Below are positions 11,246 through 22,662 of a DNA stretch of 64,000 nt, one piece after another. Source of the DNA: Acanthaster planci (taxonomy: Eukaryota; Echinodermata; Asteroidea; Valvatida; Acanthasteridae). A program made the position numbers and the translations under genes. The DNA lies in the NCBI RefSeq assembly GCF_001949145.1, contig NW_019091419.1:1183410-1247409 (forward strand), in the 5' to 3' direction. How positions within the stretch are numbered: position 1 is the stretch's first letter; each line of letters begins with the position of its first letter. Below the pieces are notes generated by a model, which worked only from the letters and a program-made list of their open reading frames with translations, searched no databases and had not been told where the DNA came from.

Positions 11246-12927
11246 TGAATCTTGTCCCCACCGTCTTGCTTGACAAGGCATACACAGCCATCCCAAGGTC
11301 AGGGTTACCCCATGTAAGCAACCCAAAAGAACTCATTGTTTTCTGCTAACCAAAAGCCAAGGGGGGATCCAGGACCACAATTTCGTAGTGGGGAGTGGAT
11401 TTGTTTTGCTTTTGAAATTTTTTTGAGGGGTTTGGCCTATTTATACACAGTTTGAAAGGGAAACTTCATTACCTTTTGGGCTGCCTTTTGTGGGGAGGGG
11501 GTATGGCCCCTTTTCCCAGATACACCCTTGCTGAAAGCCATCACATACATGTACAACACATGACTCTTACCTGTGCTACTTATGACATAACTTATGTCTG
11601 CAGCTATGGGGATTTCATCGCTGGTCCTTCAACTTGCACCAGGATGCGGGATACGTTAGCCGGTCTGAACGTAGGCAGCCACTGCACCACCTTCAACAGG
11701 AGACAAGGTCTTCCCAAATCTAAGTGGGGAAAAATGACAAAAATAACAAGAAAAGGTTACCTTTAAGGTTTTTCAGTCATTTCCCATAGACTTATGAACT
11801 ACTATCAGCCTTAGCCAGTTGATTTGGTGTATCTTAAGCCGGTAACCAAACGAACAAAGATGGTACCCAGTAACTTCTGTGTTGTACAAATAGTGAAATC
11901 TGTGACTGTGAGGGGGGGTTTCTCGAAGAACCTCTCATAGATCTGTAGCGACCCATGACCTATAAAAGTCACACTAACAAATGACCATTTATGCAAATGA
12001 CCTTCTTTCTATGCCATATTGTTTTCGCACATGTGTTCTCCCTGGAATTTTCCTATGTCTTCTACCTAATTTTTGCCAGCTTCATCCACTACTTAGTTTT
12101 TGTTAACTGTTCAAGGAGAATTGTTCTTCATATCTTCTATTTTATCAACTGTGCAGTGATAGTAATAAACTGACTGACCCTAAAAAAGACACTTTCTGTC
12201 GGTCGAGCACCAGTCCACGTGCATGCTGGGCAACTCGCCCAAACAAAGACTGACAGAGTTGCCCCATTGGACGGGGGTGTATACATGTACATGTACCAGG
12301 TCGCCGATTTGACCGACCACGTCGAGCAAAGTTTCCTTTTGGCCCGACAGCAACCAACCCAACCCAACAAATCAATTCCGTCTTAAAGGAGATGGGGTGG
12401 GGACCCTTAACATTTACAAGTAATTCTTTGTGTTCATTCTGACACAATTTTTGTGAAAAATCCCACAAATTGTTCTAGCCCAGCACTCTTTCTTCTGAGA
12501 CGGTTCAACCTAAAACGTATACTCTTCCACTGCTGTGCTCAATGCTCATGGGCTAGCACGTGTGTGGCCTTCAACTTACAATGACTCTAACAAAACCCTT
12601 ATGGCAGATTGAGTTAATGTTGTACTAATACATGTATGGAATGTCTTTACATGCATACTGGATTTTAAAAAATCGGCCATGGGACAACCGAGTTCTTGAG
12701 AGGGGGGAGGAAAGCCTGCCTTGGACAGGAACTGGACAGTCCAGTTCTTGAGGGCATTATCCCCCCCCCCTTCCCTTGGCTATAAGATGATAGAAAAAAC
12801 CAGCTCTTTTCGTGTTACAACGTTAGAAAGTGCAAGGGCCAAACGTATCAGCGAAAATTTAATTTCTAAACAAACATGACTGAAAAGTGACAGCTTGTGT
12901 ACCTGCTGTTGTCTCCATCCACTGTTC
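11246..12927. other. Unassigned stretch
   Basis: No supported gene. A TACATGTACATGTA palindrome occurs at 12282-12295 and a C-run at about 12761-12770. Overlapping minus-strand frames at 12137-12468 lack splice context or recognisable motifs. Confidence 0.4.
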
Positions 12928-13006
12928 TTATTCCTCATCACTGTCAGAGTCGGCATCGCCATCACCACAGTCCACACTGGAGCTTGAGTCTCTCCTGCGC
13001 TTGCTT
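12928..13006 (-). CDS. Possible terminal coding exon, acidic C-terminus
   Basis: On the minus strand a polypyrimidine tract ending TTCTTCTTAAG (acceptor at 13007-13008) precedes a short frame reading SKRRRDSSSSVDCGDGDADS and ending DSDEE, stop TAA at 12928-12930. A basic block, a serine run and an acidic tail are typical of the C-terminus of a nuclear protein. A second acceptor-preceded basic segment (KSKQRKDGRKMKEME) lies upstream at about 13140-13200, but no donor joins the two in phase. The rest of such a gene would have to lie beyond the nested transposons to the right. I do not recognise it. It may be chance. Confidence 0.25.
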
Positions 13007-13008
13007 CT

Positions 13009-13838
13009 TAAGAAGAAGAAAATGAGATATAAAAAACCATATGTCATCACTGACTCTGAGAGTTGACTTCCGCAATGAGAACATACCAATGACTTTATAA
13101 AAGAAATACAACCAATTACAAAAGACGGGATAGACTTCCATTTCCTTCATTTTTCGTCCGTCTTTCCGTTGTTTGGATTTTAAAACTTTTCCCTTCTCTC
13201 TGAAAAGAGAGAAATGACCCACAATGTTATTCCTCAGTTGACAACCACATTGAGGAGTACAGCGGACATTGCATTGCTCAGGAAACAGTTGTCAGAATGT
13301 GTGTGCCGACACTGCTTTGTGAAATTGTCAGCTGGCTCGGCACATGGCCAGTGCATTGTGACCATCTTTGGTCAGAATCTTCAGACACTTTTGCAAACAG
13401 TTTGAATCGCTAAAATTTTTCTTTTCTTCTCAAATGTGAGTAAACATTACCATCATTATTGGAACCTCCGATTCTTGCTTAATCTTAGGCCAGGGGCATT
13501 TGGAGGTGAATTAAGAGGATTTTGATTCGGGGTACGACAGTGCACCAGCTACCTTTTTAGTGAAATGAATTGAGGAAGCAAAAACATATGGAAGGTACTG
13601 TAACAATGCATACCATCACCATCTGCAGGTCTGGATGGCAATGTGGGCAATGTGAGACATTATGGGAGGTTCATTAATTACAGTCAACAACAGTCACATT
13701 TACCCTTGCGTATAATCAACTCACAAGAGCCATCTTGACAAGCAATGAGACTTGCCTTCCCATAATGCACTTCACAATCAGATTGGTACATTGTCCTGTT
13801 ACAGTACTTAGACTCCACATGTATCGCCAAACCATGTG
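13009..13838. other. Unassigned stretch
   Basis: Holds the acceptor-preceded basic segment mentioned for 12928-13006 and otherwise no supported feature. The 63-codon plus-strand frame at 13214-13405 has no recognisable motif. Confidence 0.35.
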
Positions 13839-14436
13839 TTAACCACTTCCTGCCGGGGCAGTTATCAATGTTGATGATGCTGGGCCGGGATATTTATCAT
13901 TTTTTTCTGTTTTTCGAAATTCATTAACAATTCCTACATGTATCTTCATTTATTGGACACTTACAAACACGTGAAGGACAGTCTGGTGGCCCCTCTAGCC
14001 TGACAGACAAAATCTATTTATCCCTGAGTATTTCAGCCAGGCCTGCAAGCCTTGTAAAAAGAGCCCAGATTATGTGGTGTTATATAACTTTCTTTTGTTC
14101 AGGAACCTGACTTAATGTGCTGCTGACCTCTTTTCAATAGGGGCCAGATTAGCATGCAGCGGTGCTGTGTGGCTAATCGCTGTGGTGGTGGAGCGCTTTT
14201 GTCTCTGGTGGTAATCCGCTCGCTCTAAATGCCCCAAACCATGGTATACTGTTTCAAAACAAGGCTGGATTATCTCCACTTTTGAGAGGGAAAAAATGTT
14301 GGTAATTCCTAGCAGCATGGTCTTTTGTTCCGAGTACAGTCTTTTGTTACAAGGCCCTGTTCCCTTTGTCGGAGTTCGGAGACCCCAGCCACACATATAA
14401 AGCATACATGTCCGGATCCGGAATCCCGGCAGGGAG

Positions 14437-17400
14437 CAGTAGTAGTATTCTTCTCCTTCTGTCTTAAAAGACAATGGATCTGCACTGGAAAAAGTCAGTT
14501 TGTTGTGGAGCAGCGCCGGCTATGGCTGATAGGTCCAATTCTGGATTGACAGTTTTTGTCACAATGCCTGCACGTGTAGGCACTGGGCAGCAAAGGTGCG
14601 GGGGCTCCTCTTGCTCTACGTCGCTCCCTCTTGTCTTGCCACTGCTGTTTCCTTCTCTCCTCCCCTCTCTTGACACCTGTTCTGACGACATGACGCCAGT
14701 TGTTGCAGTCGTCAGCAGCCATTTCCCATGAGCTTGGGTCGATCTCCGCAGCCTTCATGTCCCTCTTGCACATGTACTTGAAGCGCAGCATGGGGCGACC
14801 GGCTGATCTGGATCCTGCTGCGAGCTTGCCATAGAGGACGTCTTTTGGCAGACGTCCTTCCTCCATCCGGCGAACATGTCCCAGCCACCTCAGACGTCTC
14901 TGGGACAGCATCGCAAACATGCTTTGGGTGCCTTCTCAAGCACCTCAGTGTTTGGTACTCTGTCCTGCCAGGAGATGCCCAAGATGTGCTGCAGGCAACG
15001 CTGGTGGAAACTGTTGAGGCGCCGTTCCTGTCTGGCATACGCTGTCCAGGTTTCGCTGCCATACAGTAGTGTACTCAACACGCAGGTGTTATACACCGAA
15101 ATCTTGGTGTTGACAGTGAGTTTGCTGTTTTCCCACACCCTCGTTGACAGGCGTGCCATGGTGGAGGCTGCTCTGCCAATGCGCTTGCTGATCTCAGCAT
15201 TCAAGGACAAGTTGCTGGCAATTGTTGAGCCAAGAAAAGTGAACTCCTCAACCACTTCCAGGGTGTGGTCACCTATGCCGATGCTGGGCGCTTGGCTGAC
15301 ATCCTGACCCATCACATTTGTTTTCTTCAAACTGATGGTCAAGCCGAACTCGCTGCAGGTGTGTGCAAGGCAGGTAATAAGTCTCTGTAGACCTGCCTCT
15401 GAGTGAGAGGCCAGAGCAGCATCATCAGCAAACAGCATCTCACGTGGCAGCAGCTGATGGACTTTGGTCTTAGCTTGCAAACAAGCAAGGTTGAAAAGTT
15501 TGCTGTCTGACCGTGTATGGAGGTAGACCCCATCCTCCTCAGAATTGAAAGCTGACGAGAGCAGCAGCGAGAAGAAGATGCCAAAGAGTGTGGCAGCAAG
15601 GACGCATCCCTGTTTCACTCCGCTCTTGATGGGGAATGGGGCAGAGGATGAGCCGTCAGACTACACTATGCCCCGCATGTCGTCATGGAAGGACGAAATC
15701 ACACTCAGCAACTTCAGAGGGCATCCAATCTTCTCCAGGAGCCTGAAGAGACCCTTCCTGCTGACCGAATCAAAAGCCTTGGTCAGATCGATAAAGGCGA
15801 TGTAGAGGGCCTGTTTCTGTTCCCGACACTTCTCTTGCAGCTGTCTCCCTGTGAAGATCATGTCGATGGTGGACCTCTGTGCTCTGAAACCGCACTGGGA
15901 CTCCGGGTATACTCGATCAGCGAGCTGCTGCAACCTTTTCAGTGCAACACGAGCAAATGCCTTCCCCATGATGCTGAGCAGCGAAATACCTCTGTAGTTG
16001 TTGCAGTCGCTGCGATCTCCCTTGTTCTTGTAGATGGTCATGATGTTTGCATTGCGTATGTCATGGGGTATGGAGCCTTCCTCCCAGCACTGACACAGGA
16101 GCTCGTGGAGGTGGTGTAATAGAGTGGGCTTAGCACACTGCAACACCTCTGCCTGGATGCCATCGTTTCCAGGAGCCTTGCTATGAGCGAGGGAGTCAAT
16201 GGCCTTGCTGAGCTCCTCCTCTGTTGGCGAGTTGTCAAGCTCCTCTATGACGGGCAGACTGGGGATGCTGTTGATGGCCGTCTCTGTGACGACGTTCTCT
16301 CTCAGGTAGAGGTCTTGGTAATGCTCTGCCCACCATTCCATCTGTTTGCTGTGGTCGATGATGGTCTCACCAGAGGATGACTTCAGGGGAGCTGTTTTCC
16401 TCGCAGTAGGTCCGAAGGCTTTCCTCATCCCTTCATAGACTCCACGTGTGTTCCCTCTGTCAGCAGCCTCTTGAATGCTGCGACACAAGTTCAGCCAGTA
16501 CTGGTTGGCGCAGTGACGTGCAGTTCTCTGAGCATTGTTTCTGCCACTTCTCAGAGCAGCGAGGTTCCTAGCTGACGGTTCCCTCTTGTACTTCATCAGA
16601 GCTTCAGGCTTGGTTTTGATAAGAGGTTCCATCTCTAGGAGATTCTCCTCAAACCAGTCTGTGTTTCGGTGCTCCTTCTTTCCGAACGTTGACAGGGCTG
16701 CGCTGTGGATGGTGTCTCGCAAGAAGTTCCATCTCTCTTCTGCAGTCTCAATGCCGGCTCGTCCCCGCGGGTTGTTGAAACAGCATCAGTGAACTCACTG
16801 CAGAACTCGGAGTCAGACGTCTTAGCAGTGTTGATGCGTGGGGTCCTGTGTGCTTGGAGTGGTGGATCTTTTGTGGCAAGAGGTGTACTTTGCTGCAAAC
16901 CAATGAGTGGTCTGTGTCGCAGTCTGCACTGTGGAAGCTGCGTGTGAGCAGCTGGGCTCTTCTGCTGATGATCAAGTCCAACTGGTGCCAGTTGTGCAAC
17001 CTTGAGTGCCTCTAGGACACTCGGTGGTATGGCTTGGTGCTGAAGAACATGTTGGTGATGCACAGCTTGCGGTAGGAACAGAGTTCCAGCAGTCTCTGGC
17101 CGTTCTCCTTCATCTAGCCAAGTGTCCAAGGCAATCAGGCCAGGTGTCATGATCTCCTCCCACTCTGGCATTGAAATCCCCAAGCAGAAACAAGTGCTCA
17201 GAGCCTGGGATGTTGCATACAGCAGCACCAAGTTCCTCGTAGAACTGATCCTTGTCCTCTGGCGCAAAACAGAGCTTTGGCCCGTAGACGCTCGGTATGG
17301 TGGTGGAACCTGCAGAGGTGGAAAGTGGCAGGGCCAGGATACGTTCCCTGCCGCCTGTTGGAGGTTCGATAGCTGGCAGCAGGCTGTTCTTGACAGCAAA

Positions 17401-18253
17401 TCCAACACCATACAGACGTGGTTCCTCCTCTGCTCTACCCCCCCCAGAAGAAGGTGTAGTTGTTCTCAAGAAGCATGCCGCTGACTGGGAGCCTGGTTTC
17501 TTGCAGAGCAGCGATGTCAACATTCAGTCTTAGAAGTTAACTGTTGATGATGGCCGTCTTTTGAGAGTCGTCAATCTGATGCAAGTCGTCGGATAAGCCA
17601 GAACGCATGGTCCTGACATTCCAGCTCGCGAGTCGCAGGGCTGGCAGTTTCTTTTCTTCTTATTTTGTTTGGTGCGATGTTCCCGTCTGCTTTTCGAGTT
17701 TTCTCTAAGCTCCAGGCCCCCACTGAAGCAGGCAGACCGTGGCGGGTCATTACCTTACTGGCCGGGGGCTGTCCGGCTTGAGGCGGGCGGTAGCAGACCA
17801 GTGGGACACGATGGTCCCTCCCACCGGCGGAGGCAACCCGTAGCGTCCTACCCTACGACAATCAGGTTGGACTTATCACTTGTAAACTGTTGCCTCCCAT
17901 GTTGATTTAGCTGCTATACAGCAGCACCGAAGTGACCTCTCCAGGGCGCAGAACTGGGCAAGATGTATGGAGATTCAGGGCTGCCCATGCTCCAAAATCC
18001 CCCTCTTGGCCTCGCTGATGTGGTTCAAAGGAAAGTTGGGCAATACATTTGGCACAAGGTTGGCTGCAGGAGCTGTCAGAAGGAAGTCAGAAATGACGCC
18101 CATCTGCCTTAGGTGCTCCGGACCAGATTTCTGTTGGGTTTACTCCTTAGCCCTTCCTCCTCCTGGAGGTATCCACAAGGCAGCAGAGGTTTGAATTCAG
18201 AGTTTTCCTTCTCCTAGATGGATTGCCGACCAAGCCTAAGGAGCCCCATCTAC
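14437..18253 (-). mobile_element. Non-LTR retrotransposon (LINE) with APE-type endonuclease
   Basis: A 3.8 kb element on the minus strand inserted into DNA-element copy B. It is flanked by a 12-bp direct repeat, CCCGGCAGGGAG (14425-14436) and CCCAGCAGGGAG (18254-18265), with one mismatch. Read on the minus strand the order is a 5' leader (18253 to about 17660), endonuclease, reverse transcriptase, and a C-terminal domain with a zinc-finger-like motif. The 3' end lacks a long poly(A) and ends in a short TACTACTACTGCT-like run, as in several LINE clades with simple-repeat tails. Assignment to one clade is not safe without a tree. Confidence 0.85.
14495..17655 (-). pseudogene. LINE polyprotein: endonuclease + reverse transcriptase
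   Basis: Endonuclease signatures lie at about 17640-17130 on the minus strand: LASWNVRTM, then DIAALQETRLP, then LLGDFNARVG, which carry the conserved Asn, Glu and Asp/Asn residues. RT follows (16722-14921) with NDGIQAEVL, YRGISLLS, GFRAQRSTIDMIF, AFIDLTKAFDS (first catalytic Asp) and FADDAALAS (catalytic Asp pair). The C-terminal part (14920-14495) reads RLRWLGHVRRMEEGRLPKD and ends with a C-x2-C...H-x4-C finger (CRHCDKNC...HSRRC). Damage is modest: a TAG at 15661-15663 in the middle of RT with the same frame resuming, a frameshift near 14920, and frameshifts in and after the endonuclease near 16740-17500. The copy is inactive but relatively young. Confidence 0.85.
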
Positions 18254-18272
18254 CCCAGCAGGGAGTGGTTAA

Positions 18273-19060
18273 TGTTAAAAAAGGCCATTTGTAGAGTCCA
18301 AGTTACTCGGACTGGGTATAATTAATGCATTTGATTGACAAGTTACATGAATGTGCTGGCGAATGCAGATTCAGTCACCTTTGTTGACAGCAATATGCTA
18401 AGTGCAACACCAGCCCAAAATAGTTGATGGCCATCGGCATTACAAATAATAATTTGAAGAAACATGAGAAATGATGGACACAAAACAGTTAAAAGCCTAT
18501 AATAAAGGGGCCTATGGATGCTTGTAAGTGGCGGGTAAATGCTGTTTCATTAGAAATAAAAATAAATAAACATTTGTGATCATTGCCACCGCATACAACC
18601 AATGAAAATGCTGGACATGCTAGAATTAACAAGATGATGATTTACAAGGCAAATGTGCCTCAGTTTTCAAGTTTATGAAGTTGGCGCACCACCTGGAAGA
18701 AGAAGCTGATCGCACCACTCATGCCAACATTAGCTCTACTGAGTGGAGCGTAAGTATTCCTTTTTTTCAAATTTTGGACTAGATCGGTCCACACTAACGC
18801 ACTACGACATTACACAGGTATAGTAAAAGCGAAATGGGTCAAATTTTGCATTGAAAAATCCCCACCGTGTTTAGTAAGTAGGACATAAATGGCATCGTAC
18901 TACAGCGCCCCCTGAACACAGGTGTTCCAGATGTTCAATAAAATCAGTGAATACACTCTGATCAAATGTGTGTGTTTGAGGTTAGCTTCTTTTGGGGAGC
19001 CTAAGGGGCGGGCGCATTGCTTGGACTTGCAAATGAACTTGCACCTCTTGTTAGTGTTTT
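18273..19060. other. Repeat-bearing intergenic stretch
   Basis: At 18666-18705 lies a 40-bp segment (TTCAAGTTTATGAAGTTGGC...GAAGAAGAAG) that recurs in the same orientation at 22906-22945 with one visible difference. At about 18733-18780 is a half-copy of the TAGCTCTACT-GAGTGGAG terminus found complete at 21814-21895. No gene is supported. Confidence 0.55.
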
Positions 19061-19062
19061 GA

Positions 19063-19368
19063 ATTACGTCACCTACTGTTCAAGAGTTGAAGACAGCTGA
19101 AAGGCAGATAATCAAGTTCGTGCAGAGGCAGTCCTTCCCAAGCGAGTTTCAGTCAGATGTTGGGGATAAGAAGAGGTCACAAAATCTCTTGAAGGGTCTG
19201 GGGAGGACGAATCTCATTCTACATGACGGTTTGCTTTGTGTGGGCGGAAGATTGGACAGGTCACCGCTGTACAACAAGCAGAAACACCCACTGATCGGGC
19301 GTGCTGATCATCACATCACCAAGCTCCTGATTGTTCACTACCATCAAAGGGTTGGACAAAGGGATTAG
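19063..19368 (+). pseudogene. BEL/Pao retrotransposon pol fragment
   Basis: An open frame of about 100 codons reads ITSPTVQELKTAERQIIKFV, then LLCVGGRLDRSPL, then KHPLIGRADHHITKLLIVHY. This arrangement (alpha-helical linker, xxVGGRL, KHP-I, H-x2-TKLII-x2-H-H) is characteristic of the segment of BEL/Pao pol between RNase H and the integrase core, including the start of the integrase zinc-binding region. It stops at 19366-19368, and the expected H-x-G continuation reads GQRD. No LTR, RT or integrase core is found nearby, so this is an orphan fragment. Confidence 0.7.
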
Positions 19369-20389
19369 GGAATTTCCGTAATATGGTCCCTGCACAACAA
19401 ACAACAAATAGAATTGAAATCAAAATCAAAGTGTTAAAATAAAATTAATCATCCAGCTTTTTGTTTGTGGGACCATGCTTGCGAGTTTTACCATTTTAAT
19501 GATATAAGGTGAACAAACCTCCCTGGCATTTAACATCGTCCAAACAGTGAGAAAAACAGGAAAAAGGGGAAGAAAAATTATCGTAATCCATTTGGGGTAT
19601 AAAAGGGAGACAAGATATCGTAATATCATAAATATAGTATCGTTTGCAAAAAATCGGGGAAGGCCGTGAATCGAACAAATTTGGGGGCAGTACTTTAACA
19701 GCTTCACTTGCAACATAACAGCAATTCGAAATATGTTTTGTCATACATGTACTCCACAGTCATCAAGGTTCTTGAATCAAATCACTATCAAATTTTAGGA
19801 TTCCCATTATTTAAAAATCCGCCAAGAATAAACGTACATTTTCCTCATTCACATAGTTCTGGCTGGGATCGCGCATGTAAAGTATGTCCCAACTACTACA
19901 GTACTTATAGCATGCTCATAATTTGTGCCTGGTGATGATGCTTTCGGTGCTGTTAAAGCAATTTGGGTGCACGTGCTTCTAGTTCTACCTAATCAGTTAT
20001 GCAAGTTCTCTTTTAAACATCTGGACATTTACAAATTTATTACACTGACTGAATTCCTATAAATCAGAAAATGCTGCTTCATTGGAAAATCTGCTTGTTT
20101 AGGTGGTTTTAGCTCAATAAAAAATTATTTGCTGGTGTATTTTTATGCGCAAAGTTTTTGGCCCTGATCCAGAACTGGATGAAGCGACCCCGATCTGGAA
20201 CTAGGAAAAGTTTTGTCGGAGCTTAGTAGCCACTTGGCTGGGGTTTGAACCAGGGAAGCGGTGGCAACTTCAATCACAAACTTTCACAGAATGGCCAGGA
20301 TAAGGCAAGGGTTATTTTTCTTTTTTTTAATAATTAAAACCGGACTTTTATTTCAAATATGGTTTCCTTCAATCTTCCCTTTTACATGT
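19369..20389. other. Unassigned stretch
   Basis: No supported gene. On the minus strand near 20235-20250 there is GGTTCAAACCCC, a good match to a Pol III B box, but no A box or tRNA fold could be built around it. Confidence 0.4.
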
Positions 20390-21510
20390 GAAGGTGCCGA
20401 GTCGGTCAGGTGCTGAGTTGGAAAATGCAGACCGGAGGCAAAATTTAGGTGCCTAGTTGGCTAGGTGCCGACCAGGTGCCAAGTTTGAAAGGTGACAAGT
20501 TGCCGAGGTGCCGAGTTGCAGAAATTTAAGTGAAGTAACTTGGTTTGTCAACTGGGGAGTGTGCGGCGCAAGGTAGGATCATTGGGATCAGCTTAACTTG
20601 CACCCAAACCAACTTGGACTGCCAAATCAGACCCATGCCAACTCCGACCCACAACTAATTCGGACACATAATTGACTCGGACCCACCCTGAGTCACCTTG
20701 GGCCCACCGAGCCTTAAATTATTTTGGCAAATTTGTAACAATAAATGAAACAAGCAAAGCCTGACAGCCCCAGTAGCAAGGCTTTCAGCGTGGATCCCAA
20801 AATAGTCTTGCTTCTAGAGATGTTCCAGTTTGCAACCGAGACGATTTCTGCGCACTTCAATTCTTTTAATTAAGCAGTATACTAGATAATCCTTTACATG
20901 TACATGTAAAACCTTCCTCAAAATCTAATCATTCCTGTTTCTAAAAGCTGGGGTTTACGTACACGTGTATCCACTGAAAAGTTGCAGTGTAAAAGATAAT
21001 AATTTATCATTTTTATTAACGTTAAATTTTGTTTCATAAAGAATTTTGTACCGTACCGCACTGTTTAGACATCAATCTAATGACTGAGTTAAGTGAAGCA
21101 TTTTCACATTCCAGTGGACATCAAACTTCATTGCCTATGCAGGAATCAGAAGACAGCACTTTAATTACTTTTGACTTTTGTTGGTACAGTTAATGTCTGA
21201 AAGTTTCTAAAAAGCTGCAGATTTTCACTACATACCGGTACATGATGAAGTGTTTACTTCTAAGCATGGCTAAGGTCTGATCGCAATTTTTCACAGTAAT
21301 ACAGTGTACATAATTATGAGGAATGGAATAATGAAGTAAGATATGGACAAATGAAATCTAAAACTTAAGATTTTTTTAAATTTGAATAACATAATGAAAG
21401 GTTGAATAAAATAGAGGCGAAAAGTGTCCTTTAGAACACTCTGATAACTAAACGTTCCTCGGGTTGGGTCCGAGTTGACTCGGGGTGGGTCCGAGTTGGT
21501 ATTGAGTTGA
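20390..21510. repeat. GGTGCCGAGTTGG minisatellite and inverted GGGTCCGAGTTG blocks
   Basis: At 20390-20520 about eight loose copies of GGTGCCGAGTTGG/GTGCCAAGTTTG stand in tandem. At 20600-20705 come blocks of the opposite sense (CCAACTCCGACCCACAACTA, ACTCGGACCCACCCTGAGT). At 21460-21510 the sense form GGGTCCGAGTTGACTCGG returns twice. The second and third blocks are inverted relative to each other, enclosing about 760 bp, which also fits a DNA element with repetitive termini. No coding signal lies between them. Confidence 0.55.
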
Positions 21511-21804
21511 TTGAAACCTTATCGTTGATGGCTTGCACTGTGCAGCTGAAAAAAATGAATCAAACTTTACGCAAGATCCTCTTTTTTAGTTCACTGGAAT
21601 TCTACTAGTTTTCTCTAAATTAAGACATTTTTCAGTACTAAAATCAGCTCTTTACAATGGTTCTGGCTGAAAATAGATTTGCCGCTCGCGTGGTTACTTT
21701 CTGGAAATTGATCCACAACGAGGAAAGGTGTTGTCGCCACTTTTTTTTATCCTGTAGGTACATCTAAATTAAAACTTTAAAATTTGGAATTAATTTGGTA
21801 GTAT

Positions 21805-21904
21805 CTCAAACACTAGCTCTACTAAGTGGAGTGTTAGTATTCCTCTTTTTATGATTTTGGACAGGATTGTCATACGCCTCCACTTAGTAGAGCTACTCAA
21901 ACAC
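21805..21904. mobile_element. 82-bp fold-back element with 9-bp target duplication
   Basis: Perfect 18-bp inverted repeats, TAGCTCTACTAAGTGGAG at 21814-21831 and its complement at 21878-21895, enclose 46 bp. The direct repeat CTCAAACAC flanks them at 21805-21813 and 21896-21904. A partial copy of the left end lies near 18733. A 9-bp duplication is known for Mutator-like elements, but no transposase is visible. Confidence 0.75.
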
Positions 21905-22123
21905 ACAAGGTGGCCTACTGTCTGACCACATTTACTATGGCCTAACTGGATTTTGAGGATTTTTTGTAGCTGCAGTCTGACTGAACATTTTTTGCCATCT
22001 GGAACTGGGAAAACGTCTGCATTAGGCATATGTGTAGAGATCTCACTGGTCGAGTTACATGTATAGCTCTGTCAAAAGTCGAGTTGTCGTAAGGGAACAG
22101 ACAACTTGGCAAACGGTCGAGGT

Positions 22124-22662
22124 GTCTCAACTGGTCATACTAATTAAAGTCAACACAGCGTCAACACGCGCCAACACATGATAGTAACGTCAACACACCC
22201 AAATCACGTTCTAAATTCGATAGCAATATAATGCCTAAAATACAATTTGGCTAATAACAGTGGGGGAAAAAGCCGTTTTATTTCACGAAAATAACACCCT
22301 CCGCACAGCCACGAAAGACGGTACACATGTTGCCTCTCGGTCAGATGGACCATACCATTATGATACGGGGGGTCACCTTTATACAGTAAACCATGGTACG
22401 GTCCAAACGCTGTGAGAAGGCAAGATGGCAGTGAACGGTGGCGCTGCTCATTCATAGACAATTTTTTCGCATGAAAAAACTCCCTTGAAATGTAGTAAAA
22501 TGTAAACTCGATTAAATAGAAATTATTCCCAAGCATATACCTTACAGTTTGATCCGTCTATTTTCTGTTTTCAATGCATTTTGTAAGTGTTGACGGTGTG
22601 TTGACGTTACTATCAATGTGTTGACGGTGTGTTGACGCTGATTAGTAATGACCCGTCTCAAC
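22124..22662. mobile_element. 523-bp MITE with GTCAACAC subterminal repeats and 8-bp duplication
   Basis: The 8-bp direct repeat GTCTCAAC lies at 22124-22131 and 22655-22662. Inside it, the ends are inverted: TGGTCATACTAATT on the left and, on the minus strand, GGGTCATTACTAATC on the right. Each end continues with three or four copies of CGTCAACACAC around the shared block GATAGTAACGTCAACAC. The insertion interrupts a GGTCGAGTTGGCAAAC tandem repeat, which resumes on the right. The interior has a 110-codon open frame on the minus strand (22204-22536) with no recognisable domain, so it is probably not coding. Confidence 0.75.

Larger units (their letters stand above)
13839..18272 (+). mobile_element. 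TTAA-flanked DNA element, copy B, split by a LINE
   Basis: The left end is TTAACCACTTCCTGCCGGG at 13839. The right end, on the minus strand from 18272, is TTAACCACTCCCTGCTGGG, an almost perfect 19-bp inverted repeat with TTAA at both outer edges. The first 598 bp match copies A and C. The match breaks at 14436, directly before the non-LTR retrotransposon, and the last seven bases of the element resume at 18266. Without the LINE, copy B is about 605 bp, close to the 579 and 586 bp of the others. No transposase remains. Confidence 0.8.

Noticed and set aside
20225-20300. Possible tRNA or tRNA-derived SINE on the minus strand (GGTTCAAACCCC B box)
   Set aside because: Only a 4-bp T stem, no A box and no acceptor stem could be found.
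22204-22536. 110-codon frame inside the 523-bp MITE as a transposase
   Set aside because: Too short, no catalytic motif, and the element has the structure of a non-autonomous MITE.
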